Below, piece after piece: positions 1-19,249 of a DNA stretch of 64,000 nt. Made by a program: the position numbers and the translations under genes. Where the stretch lies: positions 16,953,115 through 17,017,114 of the forward strand of contig NC_087180.1 in NCBI RefSeq assembly GCF_035594125.1. Reading direction: 5' to 3'. Position 1 is the stretch's first letter, and each line of letters starts with the position of its first letter. This DNA is from Scylla paramamosain (taxonomy: Eukaryota; Arthropoda; Malacostraca; Decapoda; Portunidae). The notes beneath the pieces are model-generated. The model did no database searches. It was not told the origin of the DNA and saw nothing but the letters and a program-made list of their open reading frames with translations.

Positions 1-23
1 AAGCCGCTGTGACTACTAGCTCT

Positions 24-442
24 GTCATGACACTGTCGTGATGCATTTGTAGTTTGTCTTGACGTATGCCCCATCTACTTAGCGTTATCGTGACGCATTC
101 TTAGGTTTATCGTAACGTAGTATTTTGATCTGTCAAACAAATTTCAGAATTATTAAAAACTCTGTCGTGACGCACTATAAAGCTTGTCGTGACGCAGACA
201 TGAGTCCCAGCTCTGTCGTGAAGCTGTTGTAACAATTTTTTCGTCATGATTGCACCACGACGGACCTATGACTGTCATGATTGCGTCACGACGGACCTAT
301 GACTGTCACGAAAACGTCACGACAGCGTCATGACAGCGGTATGATGGGTTGAATAGTCGTCGATCTCCATGATTTTTGAAGCATGCACAAAAAATTTGTG
401 ACGACCCCATAATGACCTACGATTGTTAAGACTTGTCACGAC
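24..442. repeat. Cluster of GTCGTGAC / GTCACGAC motifs in inverted arrangement, with a 31-bp tandem duplication
   Basis: Between about 24 and 224 the motif occurs mostly as GTCGTGAC(GCA) or one-base variants (24, 35, 56, 87, 109, 164, 186, 215). From about 255 to 442 it occurs mostly as the reverse complement GTCACGAC (285, 305, 316, 435; variants at 243, 255, 274, 327). The two halves are therefore roughly inverted about position 230. Within it, 243-273 and 274-304 are a near-perfect 31-bp tandem duplication. I do not recognise the element. It could be a degenerate satellite, the ends of a palindromic transposon, or a protein-binding array. Confidence 0.6.
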
Positions 443-588
443 TGACCACAAAACATGACAAGGCTATGACCGCTGTTCTTTGCCCTGTTGATGAGAATCT
501 TGAATGCATGGCGAGGCTTTACTTCACTTGTGTTAAGTGGACGATATATGATCAAACATGTTCTCTGACTGCGGTGCGAGTACAACAA

Positions 589-698
<110 letters not shown>

Positions 699-936
699 AG
701 GCAGTACAAACTCACCTTATTTTCCTCCACACCTCAAGGCACAGCACGTTGAGCCAGAAGAAAGTGGACAGGAAACTAAACTGAAGCAAAATTCCTGCAA
801 GAAAATGACAAGGTTTCCTGAAGAAACACAAAATAATGCATTGCTAAAAAGTCACTCTTCTTTTACCGATCAAATGCATCACCACGTCTGTACAACACAA
901 ACAATGCAAGCAAAGAAATGTGCAACACTAACTCAC

Positions 937-2128
937 CCATGATAAAACATATATTAGTTTCCCAAGCCTTGCTGAACATATCTTGAGCAAACATGGTTGC
1001 GTAGGCCACCATGAGGGAGATGACGTGGAACAACTGATACCACCCACCACCAGTCAGCAGCTCGGGAACCAGGCAGTAGCAGCCCACCGTCAGGAGCAGG
1101 AAGATGAAGGAGATAATTTGAAGTATAGGGAATGCAATTTTTCGTATCCTCGGCCACAATTTCGTTGGTTCCTTGATGCACACTATTGCCATGTCTTCAA
1201 TCTTCCCCCGACCATCATTAAACTTATCCACACAATATTCCATAGCTGACAAATGATCGCCATGGAAGAGATAACGACCTTTGTTGTCAATACTGGAGTC
1301 GTTCACCACTGTTTGGAACTGGCATGTTGGCTTACCATGCACTACCGTGTAATCCCCGGGATGTTTGCTGAATACAGGCTTAAAGTCCGTGAGGTTGGAG
1401 GAAACACACCGATACAACATCTGGTTCATTTCCTCGCCATCTGGGCAACACTTCCGCACACAAACATGTCCCTCACATTTTTCACGCTGCTGGTCTGGGT
1501 GCGAATAGCAAATATTGGCGGAGTAAACCTCCGATCCGTTGGAGTTCACGTAACCATCAACGCAGAGGTTAGGAGGGTAAGTGAAGTGTGTGTTAATATG
1601 ACGATCAGCTGGTTTCCAGACGTGCATAAGTCCTGTTGGAACTGATAATAAATATGATTTTCCCGGAGTTAATGGTATTGATGTCAGAGGATCTGAGGTG
1701 CAGTTTAAGGGGTTATGGTGATTCTTAATAACCGGGAAATGTGTAGCTTTTTCCCTCAAGCCCACGGATAAGGGAGGCGCGATAATGTTGGGGGTAGTGG
1801 CGTTCTGGCACACTCCGTCCTTCAGTGCCTGTCCGCTGGGGCAGCATGTGGGTACTGAAGGCGGGGCAACACAGATCTTTATGTTCCAAGTCAAGCGCCC
1901 GTTGTCGCGGCGCAGATCGGCGCAGTAGTCGTTGACACGGAGACCAGTCATGTCACCGACATTCACGAGGACAACGTCACCGCGTTCCCGCAAATAAAAC
2001 TCCCCTTCACTGTATTTCATGAAACGATGGTCCTTCTTCTGGCAGGTCACGTCATGCACCGCCACGCTCAAGTCAGTCACAGAAACCTGGCAGATGGAGA
2101 GGGAAGGGTTATATTCACTCATTCTTAG
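937..2128 (-). CDS. mthl: Methuselah-like GPCR, coding exon 2 (ectodomain, TM1, TM2; gene truncated by window edge)
   Basis: Encodes 397 residues plus one base. Numbered from the predicted start, these are residues 125-521 of a family-B (secretin/adhesion-like) receptor at the cell surface. The cysteine-rich ectodomain holds two CCP-x-G motifs (about 219-223 and 351-355; the second within CVRKCCPDGE, typical of Methuselah N-termini). It also has three C-x-D ... C modules and several N-x-S/T glycosylation sites. Two hydrophobic helices follow: TM1 about 455-477 and TM2 about 491-510. A Cys in ETNICFIM matches the conserved TM3-entry cysteine. The exon ends G|GTGAGT (donor 931-936), so TM3-TM7 are outside the window. 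The start boundary is inferred: an AG at 2129-2130 keeps phase 0 with the upstream exon. A stronger-looking TTTCAG further upstream would break the frame. The downstream frame continuing to 863 is intron read-through. Ligand unknown. Confidence 0.88.
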
Positions 2129-2285
2129 CTTTGGAGAATGTGCACTTCTGAAATACTATGATATCCAAAGTAATACTTCCTTACTAAGATCAGACCAAGC
2201 ATCTTTACGGATACAGACTCAGAGAAGGAGGTTCATTATACATAACAGGTCAGCGTGAAGTACGACTAAATTATCGTTTGCTTAC
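2129..2285 (-). other. Intron 1 of the Methuselah-like gene
   Basis: A 157-bp intron with a GTAAGC donor (2280-2285) following ATT AGG in phase 0. The acceptor is less certain: the phase-compatible AG is preceded by a moderate pyrimidine run. Short introns of this size are normal in arthropods. Confidence 0.65.
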
Positions 2286-2657
2286 CCTAATGTCCTCGAA
2301 ATCAATATTTTTACTGGCAATGCTGGCATCGGAAAGGAAGCGCCGGCAGCCGTCAGGAGACAGTTCTGGACAAGAGCACACCACCAGCTGATCCGCACGA
2401 GTCGGCACCCTGCCGTCCTCCAGCAGCGGCTCCACCACAGTGGGACGGACATGCTGGTTGCCGCCACTCTGCGGAGATGTGCTGACGACTTTTTGGGATG
2501 TGGTGATGTCTCTTTGAGTGGTGGTGATGATGTCCTCTTGAGAGGTGGTGGTGACAACGTCCTCGGGTTCCTCGGGCTCGTGAGCAAGTCCCGCGCCCAC
2601 ACACAGACGGCATGTCTGGCACAGCACGGCCAAGGCTATCAACACAGAGCACCGCAT
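2286..2657 (-). CDS. mthl: Methuselah-like GPCR, coding exon 1 (signal peptide and Thr/Ser linker)
   Basis: Encodes 124 residues. The ATG at 2655-2657 is preferred because it has a purine at -3 (AAGATG) and opens directly into a hydrophobic signal peptide (RCSVLIALAVLCQTC, cleavage probably near residue 22). The frame stays open upstream, but only from a GTG, eight codons earlier. After the signal comes an acidic stretch, then a Thr/Ser-rich spacer (about 37-65) likely to be O-glycosylated, and then a Cys-containing segment (VVCSCPELSPDGC) leading into the ectodomain. The exon ends at the GTAAGC donor in phase 0. It sits 157 bp upstream of the ectodomain exon on the same strand and in a compatible phase, which is the main reason to join them. 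Confidence 0.75.
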
Positions 2658-2665
2658 CTTGGCAT
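2639..2665 (-). promoter_or_regulatory. Short upstream ORF overlapping the receptor start codon
   Basis: An ATG at 2663-2665, eight bases 5' of the chosen start and in another frame, opens an eight-codon ORF that stops with TGA at 2639-2641, past the main ATG. If the transcript includes it, it could lower translation of the receptor. The transcript 5' end is not known. Confidence 0.4.
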
Positions 2666-3356
2666 GCTGACGTTCGTCCACCGTACAAGGAACAACCTCA
2701 GGATCTGATGGACTGCGGCACGCTTCTTACGAGCATTTCATCGCCCACGGCACAGTGCGCGCTAACAAAACTAGTGTTACGAAAAAGCGGAAGTTCTGTA
2801 CCAACAAGTTTATCCACACACATGAGAGCTAATCATTAATTATGTTAAGTCAGGTTCACTGCACACCGAGTATAAATATATGTAGTACATAGTACAATAT
2901 TCTACACATTCTATAAAGTCCCAGCTCACAAGGAAGTTCACTTATTCGAGCAGATTTAAACATTACCAAACAGCATTTCAGTCCTGAAGCGCTGCACCTT
3001 CCCCTCAGCCAGCGAATGAGAGACTGAAACTGGCATGTGCTCCACGCCACGCAACTGACGCAAGGGTTCATCCCAGCCACTCCTCTCTCGCGTGTGGTCG
3101 TCTAAGCTCCGCCCATCTTTACCTTCCTCGCTCTACCTGTCTCCCCGTTACAGCCTTACGCAGGTGAATAAATGACATGTGCATAAATGACATGAGTAAA
3201 GATCACAAATACATGGAGTAGCACTGCTGTCTGCGTTTAAAGCTAGAAGAGCTCCACTGGATGAATATTGACAGCTGTATAGAGATTGGGAAGAAGGCTG
3301 CGTGTCCTCACCACAAACCACACCACCTCCACCTAATGCTACGATTACTTTTGAGT
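2666..3356. other. 5' flank of the receptor gene, no recognised element
   Basis: Mixed-composition unique-looking sequence. It would hold the 5' UTR and promoter of the receptor gene, but I see no convincing minus-strand TATA box or initiator. No coding potential on either strand. Confidence 0.5.
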
Positions 3357-7140
<3,784 letters not shown>

Positions 7141-7222
7141 AACGTAAGAACATAAAAAAATAAGGGAAGCTGCAAAAAGACATCAGGCCTACACGTGGCA
7201 ATCCCTGCATGAAACTTACCTA
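7141..7222 (+). mobile_element. Short interspersed repeat, family B (copy 1)
   Basis: Reads ACGTAAGAACAT, then AAGGGAAGCTGCA, then CAGGCCTACACGTGGCA and TCCCTGCATGAAAC. The same order of words recurs at 33996-34055 and, inverted, at 54041-54100 and 56650-56712. I recognise the string as one common in decapod genomic sequence, but I know of no named family. No ORF. Confidence 0.7.
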
Positions 7223-7985
<763 letters not shown>

Positions 7986-8125
7986 CGTGTTCCCTGCCTA
8001 GCTGGCGGCTCGTCGTGTTCCCTGCCTAGCTGCGGCTCGTCGTGTTCCCTGCCTAGCTGCGGCTCGTCGTGTTCCCTGCCTAGCGCGGCGTCGTCGTGTT
8101 CCCTGCCTAGCTGCGGCTCGTCGTG
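7986..8125 (+). repeat. Minisatellite, about 27-28 bp unit, five copies
   Basis: The unit is built on GTTCCCTGCCTAGCTGCGGC followed by TCGTCGT. It repeats five times, with one copy carrying an extra G (CTGGCGG) and one carrying a small deletion (TAGCGCGGCG). It is GC-rich amid AT-rich flanks. No ORF assigned. Confidence 0.9.
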
Positions 8126-8227
8126 TGGTGTGCTGGACTCAGACTGAACACAGCGAGTTTCACGAGTCTGTCATTATGGGGATTGGCAATAATTATAAAA
8201 AGTGATCGTCTTCTGAAGCTTTGTTGT

Positions 8228-8392
8228 TTTACCTGGAATATTTTCAAAGACTGCAGAGATGATTAGACAGGTTCTCGTATGGCGGGTTTCCTCAGTGGCG
8301 ATGTAGGATTCATGTTAAACTAGGTATTACTCGAGTCGTAGAAAGCTTCTTGAAGGACTTCATGATTGCCACTCGGGTCTGTTAGAAGTTGT
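8228..8392 (-). mobile_element. TIR element family A (diverged copy)
   Basis: Shares with 22583-22740 the succession TTTTCAAAGACTGCAGAGATGA, TTAGaCaGGTT, GATTCATGTTAAACTA and a terminal GTTAGAAGTTG. It matches the reverse complement of the best copy at 54144-54356. The ends are eroded. Confidence 0.6.
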
Positions 8393-9399
8393 CGAGATAA
8401 GATATTGAAGTGTTTGAGAAACTGGACTAAAAAATAAAGAATCTAATATATTTCTACGTAGGCTCTTGATCATTTATTGTATTGTATTATTTAATTATTC
8501 AACTGATTATTTAATTATTCATTTATAACTGCAACTATCATTATTTTTCTAACAAAAAAAAAAAAAAACATTCACTTTTTTGGGATTCCGTTCAGAGAGA
8601 CTCGCAACGCACTTGTATGAACGATTCTCCAGAGAGGGAACCACAGGCAACGTCCGCTGAGCAGGAAATGTCGCTTTCAGGTCCCTCGCCGGCGCTGCGG
8701 ACGTGTGTGCGTGGTGTAACATAATGAGCCAACATTCTGACGGGTTATGTATGTCACGCTCCCGAGGTCACGTCACAAACAGTTTAAGCATCAATGTAAC
8801 GCTACAAAGACCGTACTTGCTCTTGAGTGTAGTGAGGGCAAAGGTACCGTTAAATACTGTCCTTGATAAGAAAATATTACATGTTAACACTGATTAAAAG
8901 ACTAACTGTATATCTTCGCGGTAGGAAAAGCTGGAATCATGAAAGCAACCTTAAGACTCCTGGTACGGGTAACTTCCATTATAACCTGTTGAATGTACCC
9001 AAGGAAACACAGACACGTTTGAGAGTGCAGTCATATCCAGTCCCAAATCAAGTACATCCAAATACATATGTACAACTGGAAATACTCTGGGGTGTGAGGA
9101 GTCAGCTCGCAGAATAAACACCTCACTCATGCTGCCACCTCTCCAGTGTTGTGTCTGACCCCAGGAGGCATGACTGGCTTCACGTCTTCATGGCCTCTCA
9201 GTTCTTTATTTACTTAAGGGGCTCACGGGCTTCTCAACCAAATTCCCAGGCAGTGTCCGGGAGGAGAGAGACTTCTTTTGAGTTCTGGCAGAGAAAATTA
9301 TCAAATACAGATGGAGATCTTTACTGAATCGCTTCCGGCCTCTGTCTATCTCTGTCAATTTCGTCCGTGTCCTTGCCTTTATTTTTCCCTGACTGACTC

Positions 9400-9407
<8 letters not shown>
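8393..9407. other. No recognised feature
   Basis: AT-rich to mixed unique-looking sequence with a poly-A run near 8555-8570. The open frames here are short and show no recognisable domain. Confidence 0.5.
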
Positions 9408-9475
<68 letters not shown>

Positions 9476-9688
9476 TACTACACATACGAGATACATTTTT
9501 ACATAAGTTACTCAACACGGGAAACACACATGAGAGAGGGAACTGCTGGTAGTGATATTAAAAAGTACGTACAAGAAACTACAAGCAAGTACGCTCAGCT
9601 CAACACCACATCGAGCTCAGTAATTCCCAGACCACTATTTACTGTACAAATTACAAACTGAGAGGTGGATTTCCCTGAGTCTCTAGCG

Positions 9689-9773
<85 letters not shown>

Positions 9774-10456
9774 ACGGTGCCTCTCCCTCCTCTCCCTCAC
9801 TCTCCCTCTTCGCTCAAGGACAGGAGAGGCTGGGTTGGCTGGGTTGGTGGGGTCGACGAGGCTCAAACTCGCGCGTCCGTGGCCTGTGCGTCTTCATGAG
9901 GCGAACGTAAGGACTATAGGCGCTGAGGGAGGCGAGGAGCGTCAAGGTCACTATTCCAGTGTGATGTGTCTGTGTGTGTTTGGATGTCTGGTGGTCGTGG
10001 TGATGGTGGTGGGATTTTTTTTATTACCATCATCATTATTAGGATTATCAACATTATCATCAGTCGTAGTAGTAGTAGTAGTAGTGTAGTAGTAATAGTA
10101 GCAGTAGTAGTAGTAATAGTAGACGTTACGTAGGAACAAGACAGTCAGATTTTTTCAAAACGACCAAAACAACACACATACTACTACTACTACTACTACT
10201 ACTACTAATACTACTACTACCACCACCATCACCACCATCACCACCACCACCAATCACAGCCACTAATGACTACTATTGTAATTACAGGCTGTAAGATGAC
10301 GCTTTCTGTCTTCTTTTGTCTTGTTTACCAGAGAGTGTACAATGCAGCTCCGGCATATGCCCTTGTGAAGGACCTACAGATCTCCTGGCACCAGTTTCCA
10401 TTCCCGTGCGTCGCTGTAACATAATCTTGGCCAGAGATTGTTTCCTCTACGTGCAA

Positions 10457-10528
<72 letters not shown>

Positions 10529-11017
10529 ACCTTGGAAACAGACATCCACTCCAGCAAACTTCGACGCAAAAATAAAAAACTACTTCCTAATTTTACTGTG
10601 TTGCTGTTTTATTTTTAACTATTTATTTATTTTATTATTTCCATGCTGTTGTTGTTTTGACAATAAAGGCAACACAACAGTACACACACACACACACACA
10701 CACACATTTCTTCCACAGGTACAATGACGCAGTTGGTCAATGTAAATAAACACACACATACATACATACATACATACATCCGTGAATTATGAGGACAACT
10801 TTACACACATTAGCATCGTAACAAAGGAGACGCATATATTATATATATAATTTTTTTTTGCTCATTTCCAAAGTTATTCCCATTATCATACAGCTGCTAG
10901 AATTCATTAGAGACATAAGAAAGAAAACAAGGAAGTGGATGAAGAATAAAATTAATACATTGTAGGAAAAAAAGAGAATAGAAACGAATAACCCGTTAAG
11001 GAATTTAGCATAAAAAA
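9408..11017. repeat. Simple-repeat block
   Basis: Contains (CT)n 9408-9468, (GA)n 9690-9770, (TAG)n about 10060-10125, (ACT)n merging into (ACC)n about 10180-10255, (CT)n 10460-10527, (CA)n about 10680-10706 and (CATA)n about 10756-10779. No gene seen. Confidence 0.9.
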
Positions 11018-11790
<773 letters not shown>

Positions 11791-11963
11791 CCGTATCCTG
11801 AAGCACTTTGCTCTCTCATCAGGAATATTTCCAAAGGTCACACACAATTAGGCAGGTTAGCAAGAGTTTCTAGTGTTAATAATATAGAAGTTTTGTTAAT
11901 TTGTCACTGGAACCATAAAACACCCTTGAAAATCCGTGTAACTTCAACTAGAGCCTTTTAAAA
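11791..11963 (-). mobile_element. TIR element family A
   Basis: The reverse complement aligns with 15961-16160 through AAAAGGCTCTAGTTGAAG, GGGTTTTCAAGG, and AGTGACAAATTAACA, down to the GAGAGAGCAAAG end. The left end CGTATCCTGAAGC is a decayed form of the terminal repeat. Confidence 0.75.
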
Positions 11964-12135
11964 TAATGTAGTCGGAAAGAAGAGCCGAAATTATTCAAAA
12001 TAAGGTCCTTACTAAAAAACCAAGCCTGGCAACACATCTCGCGTGTTTGGTGCATGGAATTCCCCAAAACTTCTCTCACTCTCATGTTCAAGGGAAAGAA
12101 GGGAAGGAGGCAGAAGGGGAGTCCCTCGTGCTTTC

Positions 12136-12205
12136 CTGGTTCCTCCCTGGGTTCCTCCCTGGGTTCCTACATGGATTCATTCATGGGTTCCTTCCTGGCG
12201 GGTCT
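12136..12205 (+). repeat. Short 12-bp tandem repeat
   Basis: GGTTCCTCCCTG-type units, about five in succession with increasing drift (TCCTACATGGAT, TCATTCATGGGT). The frame reading it as a protein has no other support. Confidence 0.75.
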
Positions 12206-12801
12206 CCATAATTTTCCGCTGCACCCAAGTCCCCATGTGAGTCTACTTGCTTATATTCGTGTTTGTGTTCGGCATCTCAAGCATTGCTGCAGTTCTGTTC
12301 AAGTTCCTCCCGTGGACGAGCAAAATGCATCTTCTGGCACCCAACTGAAAATATCTAAGTCCTTCATCTTTCCTACTTCTATTTGTTGCCTTGGTGAACA
12401 GGTTTTCATTTCACTCCATGACGAGGAATGATAAAAACCTGTCAGACTGCATACGTAAACTCAAGCACTGTTGCATGGACCACGAAGACGTCTAGAATAT
12501 CTATGAAATAAAGCACTACATGACTGCCTATCTTTCTTCATGAGCAAAGGAGTCAACGGCAAGATGACACAGCAGAAGAAACATACACGTATAAATAGAC
12601 TCACTCCCTCCCTTTTCCCTTCCACCAGTCTCATGCCACTGCTTAGCAAAGGAAGAGGTGCCAAGGCAGTGAAAGAGAGGAGGGTGGGATGACTGGCAAG
12701 GCATCCTTTCACGTGAAAACTGCCAACGATGATGTAAACACTAATGGCGGAAAAGGAAGGGGGTAGAAGGATGATTTGTGAGAGATAATAATGAAAAAAG
12801 T

Positions 12802-12837
<36 letters not shown>

Positions 12838-13295
12838 ATCTTATACGTATATGCGACGCAGGAAATGTTCTGTCTGACAACACACACATACACACACACA
12901 AGGCCATCCGTCCACCCACACACACGCCCACATACTATTAACGAAATCTTCACCCAGTTATTCCTAGACACATCTCACAATTGCAAATAACCCATCAATT
13001 CTAAGGTTCCCCGCGGACACCCCAACGCCGAGCACCTCTCCCAGACAGTCACCAGCAAATTGGCAACACTGAAGCAGGTGGCAAGGCAGCGTGGGGTCGA
13101 TGGCCACTAGCAGAGGACACCGACCGTAGTTGCCCGCTGGAGAAAGTTACTGGTGTGGCCTTGATGCAGGAGGTGCCAGCTTGTCTTAGAGTTCTTTTAC
13201 CTTTCCTCAGCCTACCCTCGGTGCTGTTACAAGTAGCGCTGCATCCAAGAAAAAGTCATACCGTAAAAAGTTCAGATAAAAAAATTGTCTCGGTC
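12206..13295. other. No gene; one GA array
   Basis: Contains (GA)n at about 12799-12834 and a CA-rich tract at about 12880-12940. The rest is unique-looking. The stretch 13010-13180 is somewhat GC-rich but shows no conserved protein motif. Confidence 0.6.
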
Positions 13296-13545
13296 TTTGT
13301 GAAGGTCTTAGTACATAACAGTTTACTATTCCATATATAGCTTTTTTTGTGGAGGTCTTAGATTACCAGTCTATACATCAATTTTTTTTTGTGGTGTCTT
13401 AGTACATATCAGCTTAATAGCCCATATATCAACTTCTGTGAAGGTCTTAATAGTACGAAACAGTTTATCATTCCATATATACACGTTTGTGGCGGTCTTA
13501 TTAGTAGAAAGCAGCTTAGTAGTCCATGTACTGATTTCTACACGA
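13296..13545 (+). repeat. Degenerate tandem repeat, about 40-52 bp unit, five copies
   Basis: Each unit has TTTGTGnnGGTCTTA, then a variable middle, then AGTTTA/AGCTTA and a (C)CATATAT end. The GGTCTTA-type anchors start at about 13304, 13344, 13393, 13443 and 13494. Copies differ by many substitutions, so the array is old. An apparent ORF on the minus strand is a by-product. Confidence 0.85.
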
Positions 13546-15960
<2,415 letters not shown>

Positions 15961-16160
15961 TATTCTGAAACACATCTGCGCTGCACCTCCACTACTTTCA
16001 AAAGGCTCTAGTTGAAGCTATGTGGGTTTTCAAGGTGCTTTTTTACGGTTCTATGGATAAATTAACACGATTTCTACATTATTGAAAGGGTATACAATGT
16101 TGGGGACCTTGCTGATCACCTCTGTGGCGTTTGAAAATAGTCGTGGTGAGAGAGCAAAGT
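15961..16160 (+). mobile_element. TIR element family A
   Basis: Begins TATTCTGAAACACATCTGCG, the family terminal repeat, and runs to GTGAGAGAGCAAAG. It aligns along its length with 54144-54356 (ATTAACACGATTTCTACA, CTCTGTGGCGTTTGAAAA). The right terminal repeat has decayed. An apparent ORF starting inside it is not a gene. Confidence 0.85.
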
Positions 16161-16812
16161 TACGGGTCCAAATTTCACGTAGTACTGTACATAACTTGCA
16201 TTTGCCAACTCAGCTTGACTTCCACGCTATTACAACCTTTGCAGAATACATGGCTATAACCTCACTGACCTACGCTGCATATATTCTGAAGACGATTATC
16301 CGTTAACTCACAACCTAGACATCAAACAAACATGAAGAAAATGGATTGATCATGTTGAGAAGAGGACACTAGGAGGACAATAGAGACAATCGCTCAGGGA
16401 CACTGCCTTAGTTACACTGATGACAAGTAGAAAAGTAAATTACGTAAATAAACAAACACTTGCTATTTTGTTATAGTTTGCCATAGAAAGTTTGAAGCCA
16501 TTTTCTTTTTTGAAATAGTTTACCATAAAAATTATGATAAGTTTTCTTTAGTTTTGAATGAATTTTAAAGGGATTCTATGTTATATTGAGACGCTTCCTA
16601 ATACTTCCACAATCTATACGTGGACTGAAAAAATCACCAGAACCAGAGTTTCTACAAGCTCATATACATAAACAATAATTCCATATGATATTAATAAAAT
16701 AAAAGAAAAGAAAAATAAAGCAATGAAAAAAATAAGGAAAAAAAGAATGAAGAGCATACAAATCTTGTTTTTCCATGTTTTTTTTATCAAGAAATAAGAA
16801 AAGTAGTCGTAC

Positions 16813-16852
<40 letters not shown>

Positions 16853-17060
16853 GTAGTAGTAGTAGTAGTATTAGTAGTAGATCACAGCCAAAAACACGCA
16901 ATAAACAATATTTTCCTCGCATTTTGTCGCCCCCCTCGCTCTGAAACACGCGGCTGCATCAAAGGAATATGCTTGGCAGGATTTTTTTGTAAAGCATTAA
17001 TTTACTAGTGATGTCACTTATAGGGAGTGAAAGAGAAACTTATATATAACTTTGAGGTAT

Positions 17061-17156
<96 letters not shown>

Positions 17157-18261
17157 TACTACAATTATAATGATACTTTCTCCAAACACCGCTAAAAAAT
17201 AAATAAATAAATAAAATGAAATAAACAAAACAAATAAAAAAATAAAAATAATAAAAAAATCAACAACAACTTTACGAAACATATTTAATTCACGAAAAAC
17301 AACCGCGAGAAAATACAGCGAGGAGGCAAAACGGTGCTAACTTAGACCAGCCAACATAAAGTAGTTATAAAAGAAGATAGCTATATATAAATGTTTGTAT
17401 ACTACTGACGCGAGTAACAAAGAGCACCTTGTTCTGGCCAGGGAAGAGGAGGAGGAGGAGGAGGAGGAGGAGGAGGAGGAGGAGGAGGAGGAGGCCGCCA
17501 ACACCTGCTACGGGGATAGACAGGTTAGGGGTAATAAAGGCGAGAGTATTTTAGTCAAGTTTTCCCTGAATTGTTCTTCGTTTTTTTTTTTGTTTCTTCG
17601 GTAAGGAGGAGGAGGAGGAGGAGGAGGAGGAGGAGGAGGAGGAGGAGGAGGAAGAGGAGGAGGATGTGGTGGAAGAACAACAAGAGGAACAACAACAAGA
17701 CAACGAAAACAAAGACGAAGGACGAACACGGAAACAAAACAAAAGAAAGAAAAAAAAAGAAAGAAAACGGAGACGATGACAAAAAGAAAACGAAGAGGAA
17801 GAGGATAAACAGTTACTGAGGCATACCAGCTAAGAAGGTTAAGGACACCAGAGGCAATAAAACTGAGAGTGATATACGAGCAGAAGGAGAGGCGCACAAA
17901 TCTTGCATGCAGTGAAATGTGTAAGAATGAGTGTTGCAGAGCTGCTAAACACACCACCAAGCACCACGATTTACGAGGGAGTCCAGTGATAAAGACAATG
18001 CACTAGGTTTAACAAGAGCTTTTAAAGATTAGCCAAAGGACCCTTAAATTTTACCTCAAGGGCGATGGAAACGAAAACAAAAGCAGCAGAAAAAGAAAGA
18101 GGCAAAAAAAGATTAATATTACCTTAGTCATTCCAGGGAGACAGGTGACCGCAGGTAATATAAAGGGAAAATTCTCACCTGGTATAAGAAATGCATGAAA
18201 AAAAAAAGAAACAGAAAACTGGTGAACTAATTTGACAGTAAGGAAAAGTGATAATCTCAAG

Positions 18262-18307
<46 letters not shown>

Positions 18308-18832
18308 CTTCACATTACCATCACTGAGTCACATACCAGGTTACCTCCTCTTTACGTATCAGAATCAATTAACTTACGTCACTACACAGGTAAGGTTCAC
18401 AGGTTCACTACTAATTCCTACAGGTATTATCTTCTCTATAGGGCTTAATGAGCAAGGTCACTACATTCAGGGGAGCTTCATCAGTCACTATTTCCCATCC
18501 AGAGTTTTATAGCCTTGCGGGAGGGAGGGAGGGAGGGAGGGAGGGAGGGAGTGGAGAGAAGGAAGCGAGGGTGAGAGGAGAGTCAGGAGGGAGGGAAATA
18601 AAAAAGAATATCAAGGGAGGAAATGCTAAATAGGTAGGAAAAGAGATGAAGAGGAAAGGAGGAAATGCTAGAGTGATGAGAAGAGGAGGAGGAGGAGGAG
18701 GAGGAGGAGGAGGAGGAGGAGGAGGAGGAGGAGGAGGAGGAGGAGGGAGGGAGGGAGGAGGAAGAGGAAGAGGAAATAAATGTCAAGAAACTGATTAAAT
18801 TAATGAAGGAAGGAATAAAGGAAAGCGGAAAG

Positions 18833-18919
<87 letters not shown>

Positions 18920-19209
18920 TGACGTCTCCACTCACTTGTGCGGTTGCCTCCTCTTAAACGTCACGAGGAAGGAAATTATCATGAAAACTTGTACACCTTT
19001 CTTTTTTCCTTCTCCGCGCGAGTCATTCACTGGACGCCTAAGCTTGGCGAGACCTTGAGCAAGTGCGGACGGTCTCAAAGGAAAGGCAAAGAAAACGGGA
19101 AAACTGGGGCAGGAGGGGGAGGAAAAAAAGTAAAGGGGGGAAGTGATTAGGAAATGAAACTAAATGACTGGATTTGTATTATTAGTTCGTGCTGCCTTGT
19201 ATGATCCCA

Positions 19210-19249
<40 letters not shown>

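Noticed and set aside
2658..2681. Longer N-terminus for the receptor (extra eight residues)
   Set aside because: The upstream start would be GTG, not ATG. The ATG at 2655-2657 has a better context and directly precedes the signal peptide.
16082..16306. 74-residue frame starting in 16082
   Set aside because: It begins inside a family A transposable element, and its residues match no protein family known to me.
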